DNA of 64,000 bases, from positions 123,883-187,882 of the forward strand of contig NZ_JAVFJK010000003.1 of assembly GCF_030908215.1 (NCBI RefSeq), given 5' to 3'. This stretch comes from Sinomonas sp. ASV486 (GTDB taxonomy: Bacteria > Actinomycetota > Actinomycetes > Actinomycetales > Micrococcaceae). The notes beneath the pieces were generated by a model, which had not been told where the DNA came from, searched no databases, and saw only the letters and a program-made list of their open reading frames with translations. Positions 22,195 through 30,601 of this stretch are shown here, piece by piece (the first letter of the stretch is position 1; every line of letters begins with the position of its first letter). The position numbers and the translations under genes are program-made.

Positions 22195-22787
22195 GTGCGG
22201 GCGCCTGCCCCGAATGAGGCTCCTGGTGCCACTTGCCCGGCCCCGAAGGCGGAGCCGACGTGGGCGGAGCGCTTGGCCAGGGTCGCATCGACCGTGGAGT
22301 TGTAGTTGATGGACCGCATAGACCGCAGGGCAGCCCTACGGTCTTCGCCCTCGAGCCGGTCCGGGAACAGGACGCCGTCGAGATGGTCCGTCTCGTGCTG
22401 GGCGATGCGTGCGAGCAGTCCGTCGGCATCGAACTCGACCGGATTTCCATCGACGTCAAACCCTGCAACCTTGGCGCGCGCCCGGCGTCGGACGGGGAAC
22501 GCCACGCCAGGGATGCTCAGGCACCCTTCGATCGCATCGTCCTGGAAATCCTCCGAGAGCGTCAGGACGGGATTGACCACATGACCGCGCTCGCCAGCCA
22601 TCTGGTAGGTGAAGACCCGCTGGCTCACGCCCACCTGTGGCGCCGCGAGGCCGGCGCCCTCGACATCCTCCATCGTCTCGAGCATGTCGTCGACGAGGCG
22701 CTTGAGGACGGGGCCGAAGTCCGTCACGGGCTCCGCGACCGTGCGGAGCACGGGGTCGCCGATGATCCTGATGGGCAAGACGGCCAT
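22191..22787 (-). CDS. def: peptide deformylase
   Basis: Metalloenzyme removing the N-formyl group from new proteins. The 198-residue protein has all three motifs: GLAAPQVG, EGCLS (metal Cys) and QHETDHLDG (two metal His and the catalytic Glu). The ATG at 22787 is used because the frame upstream of it is unlike Def. A short Gly/Ala/Arg tail follows the domain. It is the first gene of the def-fmt-rsmB-rpe run. Confidence 0.96.
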   Translation of the reverse strand: MAVLPIRIIGDPVLRTVAEPVTDFGPVLKRLVDDMLETMEDVEGAGLAAPQVGVSQRVFTYQMAGERGHVVNPVLTLSEDFQDDAIEGCLSIPGVAFPVRRRARAKVAGFDVDGNPVEFDADGLLARIAQHETDHLDGVLFPDRLEGEDRRAALRSMRSINYNSTVDATLAKRSAHVGSAFGAGQVAPGASFGAGART

Positions 22788-22887
22788 GGCGGATGCCTTT
22801 CTCGGGCGGACTGCGTACACCAAGCACTTGTGGGTACGGGAAGAGCTGGGCACCGTGTGAATGCCCCTCAAGTCTAGGCGGGCGGGC

Positions 22888-23748
22888 TCACGACGCCGAC
22901 GCGCCAGGGGGCGGGGGAAGCGGCAGCAAGGTGTGCCCGGCAGACGCAGCGTCAACCCGTGCCCCCCACACGCGCCGCAGCTGGCAGAAGGTCAGCCAGT
23001 GGTGCCGCCGCACGTCGGGGTTCACCCGGACGGCCGCGTACTCGGTCTCCCCCACGGCGACAGCGATGAGCAGCGGATCCTCGCCGTAGGCCCAGGGCTC
23101 CCACGTGCCGGCTTCGGCATCGACAAGGCTCTCCTCGGCCTTCATGCCCGCGACGAGCTGCATGGCGACCTTGTCGTCGAGCGCCTTGACTCGGCCGTCG
23201 CGCGAGGTTCCCTTCGTCTTGTAGTCCACGAGGCACACGCGGCCGTTGATCCGTGCCACAAGATCGAGGGTGCCCGCATAGCCGAGGGTGTGATTCCATA
23301 CCGTGAGCTCCGCCGCGAGGGGCTCGACCTCGAACGTCTCCCACCAGCGGTCCATGCTCTCGGCAAACCCCTCTTCCCCATGCTCCCGGAGCGCTTCCCG
23401 CGTCTCCTCGACGCGATGTTGGCGCCCGAGCGCGCGCAGGGCAAGCTGCTCGCCATAGGAATGGACCCGGTCCCCGCGCTCGGCCGCGGAGCGTGCGTAA
23501 GCCTCGGAGGCATCCACTGCGGTCCGCACGAGCCGGCGCATCTGCGCGGGGTCCGCGAGCACATCCCGGAGGTCGGGATGGTCCGCGACGTGCTTCGCCG
23601 CCATATAGCTGCGCCAGCCGTCGAGTTCGACTGGCTGCTGTGCGATGACCGTGGTGATTGACGGCACGGTCGGCGGTTCGTGGGACGAACGCCGGTACAT
23701 GCGTCCGAACCCGTCAGGGGAGGCTACTGCGAGTTCCGGGGCTGTCAT
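22888..23748 (-). CDS. PD-(D/E)XK nuclease-like protein
   Basis: A 286-residue cytoplasmic protein. The segment GYAGTLDLVARINGRVCLVDYKTK has the spacing of the PD-(D/E)XK core: an Asp after a Gly-Thr turn, then a beta hairpin and D-Y-K. Related RecB/Cas4-like proteins use these for Mg-dependent DNA cleavage. No helicase, Fe-S cysteine cluster or CRISPR gene is nearby, so its target is unknown. An early S-TTVI stretch and helices rich in Glu/Arg precede the core. 100 bp separate it from def. Confidence 0.65.
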   Translation of the reverse strand: MTAPELAVASPDGFGRMYRRSSHEPPTVPSITTVIAQQPVELDGWRSYMAAKHVADHPDLRDVLADPAQMRRLVRTAVDASEAYARSAAERGDRVHSYGEQLALRALGRQHRVEETREALREHGEEGFAESMDRWWETFEVEPLAAELTVWNHTLGYAGTLDLVARINGRVCLVDYKTKGTSRDGRVKALDDKVAMQLVAGMKAEESLVDAEAGTWEPWAYGEDPLLIAVAVGETEYAAVRVNPDVRRHHWLTFCQLRRVWGARVDAASAGHTLLPLPPPPGASAS

Positions 23749-23848
23749 GCGGCCACCCTTTCACGACGGTCCGACAGTCTACGGACGAGCACGCTAGACG
23801 CCGGAGACCTGGCCTGCCGGCGCGGCCCGGCGGGCCTGCGAAAAGCAA

Positions 23849-23879
23849 CAGGACCCCCGGACGCGGTCCGGGGGTCCTG
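23849..23879 (-). terminator. rho-independent terminator of tRNA-Val(CAC)
   Basis: On the minus strand, directly after the tRNA, a 14-bp G/C-rich stem (caggacccccggac with its complement) and a short loop are followed by TTGCTTTT. This is a textbook intrinsic terminator. Confidence 0.85.
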
Positions 23880-23883
23880 AACG

Positions 23884-23955
23884 TGGGCGATACTGGGTTC
23901 GAACCAGTGACCTCTTCGGTGTGAACGAAGCGCGCTACCACTGCGCCAATCGCCC
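23884..23955 (-). tRNA. tRNA-Val (anticodon CAC)
   Basis: 72 nt, acceptor GGGCGAT/ATCGCCC, anticodon arm CTTCG-TTCACAC-CGAAG giving CAC, T arm with GGTTCGAACC. Discriminator A, CCA not encoded. It is divergent from the plus-strand tRNA cluster and shares most of its sequence with the two Val(GAC) genes there. Confidence 0.95.
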
Positions 23956-23996
23956 GCTGCCACCAGCACGGTCCTACCGGCCTGCGGCGCTATCCG

Positions 23997-24026
23997 ACTC
24001 TAGCCCAGAAGCGCCCCGGCCGCCAA
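23997..24026 (-). promoter_or_regulatory. candidate promoter for tRNA-Val(CAC)
   Basis: Minus strand TTGGCG (24021-24026) and TAGAGT (23997-24002) with 18-bp spacing, about 40 nt upstream of the tRNA. Consensus-based guess. Confidence 0.35.
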
Positions 24027-24070
24027 ATCCCGAGGGCGCATCGCGACCTTCCAGAAAGGGCCGCGCGGAT

Positions 24071-24099
24071 TTGTGCATTGCCTAGCGGTCCGATAAAGT
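24071..24099 (+). promoter_or_regulatory. candidate promoter for the plus-strand tRNA cluster
   Basis: TTGTGC (24071-24076) and TAAAGT (24094-24099) with 17-bp spacing, about 80 nt upstream of the first tRNA-Gly. The five plus-strand tRNAs then follow with 23-38 bp spacers, so one transcript is likely. Confidence 0.4.
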
Positions 24100-24180
24100 C
24101 GTTACTCGTTGAAGCGCGCCTTGGAGCCGGAAAAGAGATCCCCTGGGAGTCTCTTCTTGCCCAGCGCACTGGAACACCCT

Positions 24181-24253
<73 letters not shown>

Positions 24254-24291
24254 CGCAGGACACTGTCGAAGCATCTTCGTGATGCCTACAC

Positions 24292-24362
24292 GGTGGGGTG
24301 GCCGAGAGGCGAGGCAGCGGCCTGCAAAGCCGTATACGCGGGTTCGAATCCCGTCCCCACCT
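24292..24362 (+). tRNA. tRNA-Cys (anticodon GCA)
   Basis: 71 nt, acceptor GGTGGGG/CCCCACC, anticodon arm GCGGC-CTGCAAA-GCCGT giving GCA, T arm GCGGGTTCGAATCCCGT. The single copy in the cluster, between Gly and Val. Confidence 0.95.
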
Positions 24363-24393
24363 CGGTGGACAACCTGCTTCCTCACGGGAGTGA

Positions 24394-24465
24394 GGGCGAT
24401 TGGCGCAGCGGTAGCGCGCTTCCCTGACACGGAAGAGGTCACTGGTTCGATCCCAGTATCGCCCA
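24394..24465 (+). tRNA. tRNA-Val (anticodon GAC), copy 1
   Basis: 72 nt, acceptor GGGCGAT/ATCGCCC, anticodon arm CTTCC-CTGACAC-GGAAG giving GAC, T arm CTGGTTCGATCCCAG. Identical in sequence to the copy at 24584. Confidence 0.96.
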
Positions 24466-24488
24466 CGGAGGAGCCCTGCGCTCCCCCT

Positions 24489-24561
<73 letters not shown>

Positions 24562-24583
24562 CAGGAACCTCACAATTGAACAC

Positions 24584-24655
24584 GGGCGATTGGCGCAGCG
24601 GTAGCGCGCTTCCCTGACACGGAAGAGGTCACTGGTTCGATCCCAGTATCGCCCA
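24584..24655 (+). tRNA. tRNA-Val (anticodon GAC), copy 2
   Basis: Repeat of the tRNA-Val at 24394, 190 bp downstream, last gene of the cluster and followed by a terminator hairpin. Confidence 0.96.
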
Positions 24656-24662
24656 CGGACCC

Positions 24663-24686
24663 AACGGCGCCCCTCGGGGCGCCGTT
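24663..24686 (+). terminator. terminator of the tRNA cluster
   Basis: aacggcgccc-ctcg-gggcgccgtt, a 10-bp perfect stem with a tetraloop, 7 nt after the last tRNA. It is followed by CTGC rather than a U-run. Confidence 0.7.
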
Positions 24687-24808
24687 CTGCATTCCCGACG
24701 AAACTCGCGTCATACTGGCCGCCCCGGAGTCTCCCACCTGTCGGCGGCCACGCGCCGCGCCGCTCCCGGCCGTCCGCTGACAGCGCAACCCCCCTCGCGC
24801 CCCAGTGG

Positions 24809-24837
24809 TTGGATTGGGCGCGGTGCGTGGCTACCAT
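24809..24837 (+). promoter_or_regulatory. candidate promoter of the antitoxin-like gene
   Basis: TTGGAT (24809-24814), 17-bp spacer, TACCAT (24832-24837), about 50 nt before the GTG start. The rest of the 225-bp gap between the last tRNA and the gene holds only the tRNA terminator; I see no other gene in it. Confidence 0.45.
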
Positions 24838-24886
24838 CTACCACAGGAGGGGCGATGTGGCCCCGGTGGCATGAAGGGAGGTGGCC

Positions 24887-25081
24887 GTGTCTTTTCTCGA
24901 CGACATCAAGGGCAAGGCTGAGGAACTCATCGGCGGCAATGCCGACGCTGTGAAGGGCGGCATCGAGAAGGCCGGTGATTTCATCGACGAGAAGACCGGT
25001 GGAAAGCTCGCCGATCAGGTCGATGGAGTCCAGCAGGCCGCCTCCGAATTCGTGGGAGGCTTGGGTCACGCAACGCCGTGA
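24887..25081 (+). CDS. Rv0909/MT0933-type antitoxin-like protein
   Basis: A 64-residue helical protein: SFLDDIKGKAEELIGGNADAV, then GGIEKAGDFIDEKTGGK. This matches the MT0933/Rv0909 antitoxin family, in which the K-D-LL-N-D ... I-KAGDFVDEKT.GK pattern recurs. In mycobacteria the partner is the toxin Rv0910; no toxin gene is next to it here, so it may be an orphan or have another role. The GTG at 24887 is favoured by AGGGAGG 5 nt upstream; GTG at 24881 is possible. The frame ends early (see the entry at 25078). Confidence 0.75.
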   Translation: MSFLDDIKGKAEELIGGNADAVKGGIEKAGDFIDEKTGGKLADQVDGVQQAASEFVGGLGHATP

Positions 25082-25170
25082 CCGCACCGACCGATGCCGC
25101 GCCTGCGCACGAATCCGCGCCCGTCGCGGAGCCGTCCGCGCCAGCTGAGGCCGCCGTCGAAGGAGCCTGA
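25078..25170 (+). other. out-of-frame Ala/Pro-rich tail after the antitoxin-like gene
   Basis: Immediately at the antitoxin stop, another frame runs 30 codons (VTAPTDAAPAHESAPVAEP..., ending EGA-stop). It is Ala/Pro/Glu-rich, like the C-terminal tails I recall on relatives of this antitoxin in Arthrobacter-type genomes. A frame change near 25060-25078 would join the two. It could be a real frameshift, a sequencing error, or chance open frame in GC-rich DNA. Confidence 0.4.
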
Positions 25171-25191
25171 GCAGCCCGAAATCGTCACTGG

Positions 25192-25223
25192 GTGCCGGTA
25201 CCGCCGCGAGGCGGGACCGGCAC
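25192..25223. terminator. terminator between converging antitoxin-like gene and zapE
   Basis: gtgccggtaccgcc / ggcgggaccggcac, a 14-bp stem with one mismatch and a 4-nt loop. It is followed on the plus strand by TTGGCGTTT and lies 13 bp from the zapE stop on the other strand. Probably bidirectional. Confidence 0.65.
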
Positions 25224-25236
25224 TTGGCGTTTGAGG

Positions 25237-26271
25237 TCAGGAGGGCTCGTGGCTCTGGCCCTCGCGGGCCAAGGCGGTGAGGCGCGAGACAGCGCGGAAG
25301 TACTTCTTCATGTAGCCGCCGGCCATCATCTCGGCAGTGAAGAGCTGATCGAACGGCACGCCCGAAGCCAGGATCGGCACATCCTTGTCATAGAGCCGGT
25401 CGGCGAGGACTACGAAGCGCAGCGCCGTAGCCTGGTGTTCGATGGTGTGGACGTCCTTCCACACGATCCCGTCGATCCCGTCGATGAGCTGGCGGTAGCG
25501 GCTCGGGTGGACTCCGGCGAGATGCTTCAAGAGTGCTCCGAAGTCGTCGACGGCGACCAGCCCGCCGTCGAACTCGGCATTCATCCGGGCGTCGAGCTCG
25601 CCGGTGGACAGCGGCGCCGGCGCCGCCGGCAGCCCCCGGTGGCGGTAGTCCTCGCCGTCGATGCGGACGACGTCGAACTGCTCGGCCAGGACTTGGATTT
25701 CGCGCTGGAAATCGACGGCCGCGAAGCGGCCCTCACCGAGAGAACCGGGAAGCGTGTTCGACGTCGCCGCGAGCTTGACGCCGGCGTCGGCCAGTTCGCG
25801 CATGAGTCGGGACATGAGGACGGTATCGCCCGGATCGTCGAGCTCGAACTCGTCGATGCACACGAGCCGGTAGGAGCTCAGGGCCTCCACGGTCTTGCGG
25901 AACGAAAGGGCACCGACCAGGTTCGTGTATTCCACGAACGTGCCGAAGGCCTTGGGCCCCGGCGCTGAGTGCCACAGAGAGGCGAGGAGATGGGTCTTGC
26001 CCACGCCGAATCCGCCGTCGAGGTAGATGCCCGCGCGCCCCTTGGGCTTGGAGCCGAAGAGCTTGGCGAAGAGCCCGCCATTGGAGACGGTGATGCCGTC
26101 GCCGAAAGCCTCGAGGGCCTTGACTGCGGCGGTCTGGCTTGGCTGGGCGGGATCCGGCCGGTAGCTGGAGAAGGAGACGTCGCCGAAACGCGATGAGGGG
26201 TGCAGGCCGGTCAGGAGCTCTTCGACGGACGCTCGAGGCGTGCGGGTGGTGAGGTGTTCGACAGTCGCCAA
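25237..26271 (-). CDS. zapE: ZapE/AFG1-like ATPase
   Basis: A 344-residue AAA-type ATPase. Walker A is [10 protein letters not shown] (about residues 86-95); Walker B is [14 protein letters not shown], the hallmark DEF.LDD of the AFG1/ZapE family; sensor region ATSNTLP follows. In E. coli ZapE interacts with FtsZ under stress; in actinobacteria the role is inferred. No fusion or truncation is seen. It is divergent from sseA across a 290-bp gap. Confidence 0.92.
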   Translation of the reverse strand: MATVEHLTTRTPRASVEELLTGLHPSSRFGDVSFSSYRPDPAQPSQTAAVKALEAFGDGITVSNGGLFAKLFGSKPKGRAGIYLDGGFGVGKTHLLASLWHSAPGPKAFGTFVEYTNLVGALSFRKTVEALSSYRLVCIDEFELDDPGDTVLMSRLMRELADAGVKLAATSNTLPGSLGEGRFAAVDFQREIQVLAEQFDVVRIDGEDYRHRGLPAAPAPLSTGELDARMNAEFDGGLVAVDDFGALLKHLAGVHPSRYRQLIDGIDGIVWKDVHTIEHQATALRFVVLADRLYDKDVPILASGVPFDQLFTAEMMAGGYMKKYFRAVSRLTALAREGQSHEPS

Positions 26272-26410
26272 AGAATCCGTCCGTGGTCAAGGGGTCGCAG
26301 GGCCACCGGACAGCATATCGCGGCCACCGCCGCACGCGGCCGGTCTGTGCTCAACGGCACAGGGCCACGATCGGCCCTCGGCGCACAACCGATGTTGCGC
26401 TGCGTGACTC

Positions 26411-26452
26411 CCAGCGAGACCACGCTGGAGCCATGGGCCGCGGCCCATGGCT
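26411..26452. repeat. two adjacent palindromes in the zapE-sseA gap
   Basis: The 290-bp divergent gap 26272-26561 holds no gene. It contains ccagcg-agacca-cgctgg (26411-26428) and, touching it, a perfect 24-bp palindrome centred on CCGCGG (26429-26452, agccatgggccg and its complement). They may be regulator sites or a hairpin in the sseA leader. I could not identify clear promoter elements. Confidence 0.8.
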
Positions 26453-26561
26453 ACGCTTGAGGGGACCACTCAGGAGCGCGGTCCAGGACGTCTGTCCACG
26501 GGAGGCGAACGCCCGCCGTGACGAACCGCGCGCCCTGGCTCAGCCGAGCGAAAGGCACACC

Positions 26562-27476
26562 ATGGGCTACCCAGTCGACAGCAGCGAGAAGTTCGCCGCC
26601 TACGCACATCCCGAGCGTCTCGTCTCCACCGAATGGCTCGCCGAGCAGCTCGCCGCCGGCGCGGCCGCGAGCGGCAGGCTCGTCGTCGTGGAATCGGACG
26701 AGGACGTGCTGCTCTACGAGACAGGCCACATCCCCGGTGCGGTCAAGATCGACTGGCACACGGACCTGAACGACGAAGTCGAGCGCGACTACGTCGAGGG
26801 CCCCGCGTTCGCCGAACTCCTCGCCGCCAAGGGCATCTCCCGGGACACGACCGTGGTCATCTACGGTGACAAGTCCAACTGGTGGGCCGCATACGCGCTC
26901 TGGGTGTTCACCCTGTTCGGCCATGAGGACGTCCGTCTCCTCGACGGCGGCCGCGACAAGTGGATCGCAGAGGGCCGCGAGCTCACGACCGAGGCGCCGG
27001 CTCCCGCGCGAGGCGACTATCCCGTCGTCGCCCGCAACGACACCCCGATCCGTGCGTTCAAGGACGACGTCCTCGCGCACCTCGGCAAGCCGCTCATCGA
27101 CGTCCGCTCCCCCGAGGAGTACTCGGGCAAGCGCACCCACATGCCGGCCTACCCGGAGGAGGGCGCCCTCCGCGGCGGCCACATCCCGACTGCGGCGTCG
27201 ATCCCGTGGGCCCGTGCGGCCGCCGAGGACGGCACGTACAAGTCGCGCCAGGAGCTCGAGGACCTGTATCTGGGCGAGGCCGGGCTCACGGCGGGCGACG
27301 ACGTCGTGGCGTACTGCCGCATCGGCGAGCGCTCGAGCCACACGTGGTTCGCGCTCAAGTACCTCCTCGGCTTCGACACCGTGCGCAACTACGACGGCTC
27401 GTGGACCGAGTGGGGAAACGCTGTGCGCGTGCCGATTGTGAAGGGCGAATCGCGAGGCACCTGGCCGCTCAGCTGA
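26562..27476 (+). CDS. sseA: thiosulfate/3-mercaptopyruvate sulfurtransferase
   Basis: Two rhodanese domains in 304 residues. The inactive N-terminal domain (about 20-145) has [16 protein letters not shown] and WWAAYALW. The C-terminal domain (about 160-300) has [24 protein letters not shown] and the active loop [12 protein letters not shown] with the catalytic Cys. This CRxGxR loop is of the thiosulfate type. The ATG at 26562 follows a modest AAAGG site. sufE lies downstream, so the pair may work in sulfur supply. The last codons and stop lie inside a duplicated 33-bp repeat. Confidence 0.94.
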   Translation: MGYPVDSSEKFAAYAHPERLVSTEWLAEQLAAGAAASGRLVVVESDEDVLLYETGHIPGAVKIDWHTDLNDEVERDYVEGPAFAELLAAKGISRDTTVVIYGDKSNWWAAYALWVFTLFGHEDVRLLDGGRDKWIAEGRELTTEAPAPARGDYPVVARNDTPIRAFKDDVLAHLGKPLIDVRSPEEYSGKRTHMPAYPEEGALRGGHIPTAASIPWARAAAEDGTYKSRQELEDLYLGEAGLTAGDDVVAYCRIGERSSHTWFALKYLLGFDTVRNYDGSWTEWGNAVRVPIVKGESRGTWPLS

Positions 27477-27580
27477 GGCGCGGCAATCCTGCGGCCCCGA
27501 TCGGAGAGGCGGAAAGGGCGGCCTGGCCGCTCAGCTGAGGCGCGGCAATCCTGCCGCCCAACCATGAGGCCCGGCAATCC
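27460..27580 (+). repeat. 33-bp direct repeat spanning the sseA stop codon
   Basis: A 33-bp sequence (cctggccgctcagctgaggc...) at 27460-27492, covering the last codons and stop of sseA, recurs exactly at 27522-27554. A degenerate third copy (tgaggcccggcaatcc) lies at about 27565-27580. The period of the first two is 62 bp. This looks like a recent local duplication of the gene's 3' end. Confidence 0.9.
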
Positions 27581-27590
27581 GGAGTCACAC

Positions 27591-27633
27591 AAGGCCCTGC
27601 CGACGGCGAACACACGCCGTTCGGTGGGGCCTT
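27591..27633 (+). terminator. terminator-like hairpin before sufE
   Basis: aaggccctgccgacggcg pairs with cgccgttcggtggggcctt across a 6-nt loop with a few mismatches. It ends 18 bp before the sufE start and probably ends the sseA transcript. Confidence 0.6.
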
Positions 27634-27651
27634 GCGCGTAGGCTGGAGGAG

Positions 27652-28122
27652 ATGAGCACGAATACCATTCCCACTGCGCTGGCGGAGATCGTCGGCGACT
27701 TCCAGGCCGTGGACGAGCGCGACCGGCTCCAGCTCCTCCTCGAGTTCTCGCGCGCTCTCCCCGAGCTCCCCGAGCGGCTCAAGGACCACCCCGAGATGCT
27801 GGAGCAGGTCGTGGAGTGCCAGTCTCCCCTGTTCATCGCCATCGAGTCGGAGCCCGCCCCGGAGGGGACGCCGGCGCAAGCTGGTCCGGTGGTGCGGCTC
27901 TTCTTCTCGGCCCCACCGGAGGCCCCCACGACCAGGGGCTTCGCCTCGGTCCTCCACGAGGGTCTCGACGGGCTCACTGCCGCCGAGATCCTCGCTGTCC
28001 CGGATGACATGCCCGAGGAGCTCGGCCTCACGCGACTCGTAAGCCCCCTGCGGATGCGCGGCATGTCGGCGATGCTCGGCCGGATCAAGCGCAAGGTGCG
28101 CGGAGAGTGCCCTCTAGGCTGA
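27652..28122 (+). CDS. sufE: SufE family sulfur acceptor protein
   Basis: A 156-residue SufE-like protein. It has VDERDRLQLLLEFSRALPELPERL and VVECQSPLFIA, whose Cys is the conserved sulfur-accepting residue, and GLTAAEILAVPDD, all family signatures. SufE takes persulfide from a cysteine desulfurase for Fe-S assembly; here it sits beside sseA, so it may be linked to sulfurtransferase activity. GGAGGAG precedes the ATG. The next gene starts one base after its stop. Confidence 0.92.
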   Translation: MSTNTIPTALAEIVGDFQAVDERDRLQLLLEFSRALPELPERLKDHPEMLEQVVECQSPLFIAIESEPAPEGTPAQAGPVVRLFFSAPPEAPTTRGFASVLHEGLDGLTAAEILAVPDDMPEELGLTRLVSPLRMRGMSAMLGRIKRKVRGECPLG

Positions 28123-28123
28123 C

Positions 28124-28639
28124 GTGGCTAAGAAGTCCAAGGAACCCCATGGCCCGGGCACGCCGGCCACGACGGCGCTCGACGTCGCCGGGGTCGCCTA
28201 CACAGCGCGCTCGTACGCCCACGATCCCTCGGCCGTGAGCTACGGGCTCGAGGCGGCCGAGGCCCTCGGGGCAGACCCCGCCCGTGTGTTCAAGACGCTC
28301 ATGGTCGAGGTCGCGTCGAGCAGCGGTAGCCTGCTGTGCGTCGCCGTGGTGCCCGTGATCGGGAGCCTGGACCTGAAAGCCGCCGCCGCCGCATTCGGAG
28401 CCAAGAAGGCGGCTATGGCCGATCCTGCTGCGGCTGAGCGCCGGACCGGCTACGTGCGGGGCGGCATCTCCCCGCTCGGGCAGCGCCAGTCCTCGCCCAC
28501 GGCCATTGACGACTCGGCGCTCGAGCACGAGACGGTGCTCGTCTCGGGTGGGCGGCGCGGCTTCGACATCGAACTCGCGCCGGCGGACTTGGTGCGGCTC
28601 ACCGGCGCCGTCGTCGCCCGGCTGCGCACCGCCGGCTGA
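28124..28639 (+). CDS. ybaK: Cys-tRNA(Pro)/Cys-tRNA(Cys) deacylase
   Basis: A 171-residue YbaK/EbsC editing-domain protein that hydrolyses mischarged Cys-tRNA(Pro). Features: VAYTARSYAHDP, the catalytic-lysine region ARVFKTLM, TGYVRGGISPLGQR, and GGRRGFDIELAPADLVRL. The GTG start (28124) follows the sufE stop after one base, so the two are coupled. An N-terminal Lys-rich patch is seen. Confidence 0.92.
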   Translation: MAKKSKEPHGPGTPATTALDVAGVAYTARSYAHDPSAVSYGLEAAEALGADPARVFKTLMVEVASSSGSLLCVAVVPVIGSLDLKAAAAAFGAKKAAMADPAAAERRTGYVRGGISPLGQRQSSPTAIDDSALEHETVLVSGGRRGFDIELAPADLVRLTGAVVARLRTAG

Positions 28640-28671
28640 CCGGCACGACCGGCTGAACAACGGCGAACGCC

Positions 28672-29976
28672 CTACTCGGTGCGCCCCGGCACCCTGCGAG
28701 GCGCGAGTACGTCCGCCAGCCACGAGCGCACGGTGGTCTCCCAGCGTTCCGGGTCCACGTTCCACTCCTTCGTGTGCCGCGCATGCCTGAACGTCTCGAG
28801 CGTGACCATCTCGGGGTTGCGCTTCGCTAGCTCGAGCGAGGGACCCACTGGCACGAAGTCGTCGTCGACGCTGTGCAGCACGAGGGTGGGGGTACGCAGT
28901 TCGACGGCGCGCGAGACCCAGTCCATGGCCCGGAAGTCGAGCGGGGCGGCGAGGCCCGTGAGGCGTCTGCCCCACGGCTGCCCGAGGAGGAGCTGCCCGA
29001 GCCGCCCGACCCCCGAGGGGATGCGGTTGAGACGGGCCTGGTACGCAAGCACATCCACCCAGTCCACCACCGGAGCGTCGAGCACGAGCGCGCGCACGTG
29101 CTCGCGGAGCATCGAGGAATCGGCGGTGCGCAGGCTGATGGCCCCGCCCATGGACCAGCCGAAGAGCACGACGTCGCGCGCACCGGCGTCGAGCGCGTAC
29201 TGGATCGCGACTTCGACGTCGCGCCACTCGGTCATGCCGAGGCCGTACCGCCCGTCCGGCGTCGAGGGTGCCTCGCCGTCGTTGCGGTAGGAGATGAGCA
29301 GGCTCGGCATCCCGAGCGCGTGGGCGCTCGTCACGGCCCGCAGCCCTTCGCCCCTCATGGCGCCCCGGCCGTGGACCATGATGGCCCACGTCGACCGCGG
29401 GTCGGCCGCCGGAACATGCCAGGCCGGCGCCGAGCCGACGTCCAGCGGGAGCATGACGTCCTCGTACTCGAGACCCACATCCGCAGGGGAGCTGAAGACG
29501 TAGCCGCTCCAGCGCGCCCGCACCGCCTTCGTGACATCGCCCGCGTACTCCGCGAGGACCCGGCGCGTCACGGTCGACTCCTCGGGCGTGAAGTCCTCGA
29601 GGGGCCCGAGGCGAACATGGCCGGCCCCACGGTCGAAGAAGAGGCTGTACTCGCCGTCGATCCGTGTCTCCCCGGTGGCCCGGAGGATGACCCGGCGCGC
29701 CGAGCCCTCGCCCTGGACGGCGAGGACCTCCTCGTCCTCTGCCTTGATCCGCTCGGGCGTGATGATGCGTCGGGCAAAGTACGCGGCGAGCGCCGAGCTC
29801 GACGCCGCCGCCGCGGACGCGAGCGCGAGTGCGCCGCCGGCGCCGAGGAGTGCCCAGACTGTGCGCGGGAGGGGCTCTGATGCGGAGCGCCTGACCGCGG
29901 ACGGCTGTGGCAAGGACGGCTGCGGCAAGAGCAGGTGCGGCAAGGACGACGGCGCGCTGGTCACTCGGTCGGGCAT
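28672..29976 (-). CDS. membrane-anchored alpha/beta hydrolase
   Basis: 434 residues. The N-terminus has a Pro/Ser/Leu repeat (LPQPS, encoded by short DNA repeats around 29899-29950) and one membrane segment (VWALLGAGGALALASAAAA). The hydrolase domain follows: IMVHGRGAMRGEG for the oxyanion strand, nucleophile elbow GWSMGGA, Asp in HSVDDDFVP, and His in RHARHTKEW. Relatives include peptidase S9/cutinase-like hydrolases; the substrate is unknown. The ATG at 29976 is chosen over the longer frame to 30054. It converges on ybaK with a 32-bp gap. Confidence 0.8.
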   Translation of the reverse strand: MPDRVTSAPSSLPHLLLPQPSLPQPSAVRRSASEPLPRTVWALLGAGGALALASAAAASSSALAAYFARRIITPERIKAEDEEVLAVQGEGSARRVILRATGETRIDGEYSLFFDRGAGHVRLGPLEDFTPEESTVTRRVLAEYAGDVTKAVRARWSGYVFSSPADVGLEYEDVMLPLDVGSAPAWHVPAADPRSTWAIMVHGRGAMRGEGLRAVTSAHALGMPSLLISYRNDGEAPSTPDGRYGLGMTEWRDVEVAIQYALDAGARDVVLFGWSMGGAISLRTADSSMLREHVRALVLDAPVVDWVDVLAYQARLNRIPSGVGRLGQLLLGQPWGRRLTGLAAPLDFRAMDWVSRAVELRTPTLVLHSVDDDFVPVGPSLELAKRNPEMVTLETFRHARHTKEWNVDPERWETTVRSWLADVLAPRRVPGRTE

Positions 29977-30095
29977 GGACCCATTGTGGCAAACGCCAGG
30001 CGGTCGCGGCGCCCAGCAGGGCCGGAGAGGACGCCACACCCCGTGCGGGAGCACGCCTCTCCCCCGCAGTACCCGCGCTGGCCTAGTCTGTGTTC

Positions 30096-30587
30096 ATGAG
30101 CGCCCCGATCCTCATCCTGACCGAAGTTGCCCTAGGCCCGAGCGAGCGGGAGGCCGTCGAGGGCCTGCTGGCCAGTGGTGCCGCCGCGCTCGAGGTCCTC
30201 GTCCCCGCCGGACGCAAGCGCCGGCTCGTCATCGACTTCCTCGACCACCTCTCGATGCTCGAGTTCTCCAAGGCCGTCGGTGGACTCTCCGCTGGCGGCC
30301 CCGCGCCCGAGGTGGCGCGTTCGGTCGCCCAGACCGCTCTCGATACCTCGATCGCGGCCCTCCAAGGCCTCGGAACCGGCGTGACAGGCAGCATCATCGA
30401 GGGCGACCCCGTTCAGGCGCTGGCCGACAAAGCCGCAGCGACGGGGGCGGAGCAGGCCGTAGTCGTGACGCTCCCCCACGCGATCGAGGACACGTTCCAT
30501 ACGGACTGGGCGAACCAGGCCCAGCGGAAGATCGGCATCCCGGTACTGCATCTCTACGCCGGAACGGGATTCATCGGCGACTCCTGA
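30096..30587 (+). CDS. UspA-like hypothetical protein
   Basis: A 163-residue single-domain protein: SAPILILTEVALGPSE at the N-terminus, then alternating strands and helices, and late GDPVQALADKAAATGAEQAVVV with PVLHLYAG. The layout resembles a universal-stress-protein fold, but the ATP-binding GxxGxxxxxxxGS motif is not visible. I cannot assign a function. It is 14 bp upstream of msrB, so probably an operon. Confidence 0.6.
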   Translation: MSAPILILTEVALGPSEREAVEGLLASGAAALEVLVPAGRKRRLVIDFLDHLSMLEFSKAVGGLSAGGPAPEVARSVAQTALDTSIAALQGLGTGVTGSIIEGDPVQALADKAAATGAEQAVVVTLPHAIEDTFHTDWANQAQRKIGIPVLHLYAGTGFIGDS

Positions 30588-30601
30588 GCGTTGGAGTGTG
30601 C

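Noticed and set aside
29895..29955. short repeats (ggacggctg-ggcaag) as a possible repeat array
   Set aside because: Only three loose copies, within the coding frame of the hydrolase N-terminus; they encode the LPQPS repeats.
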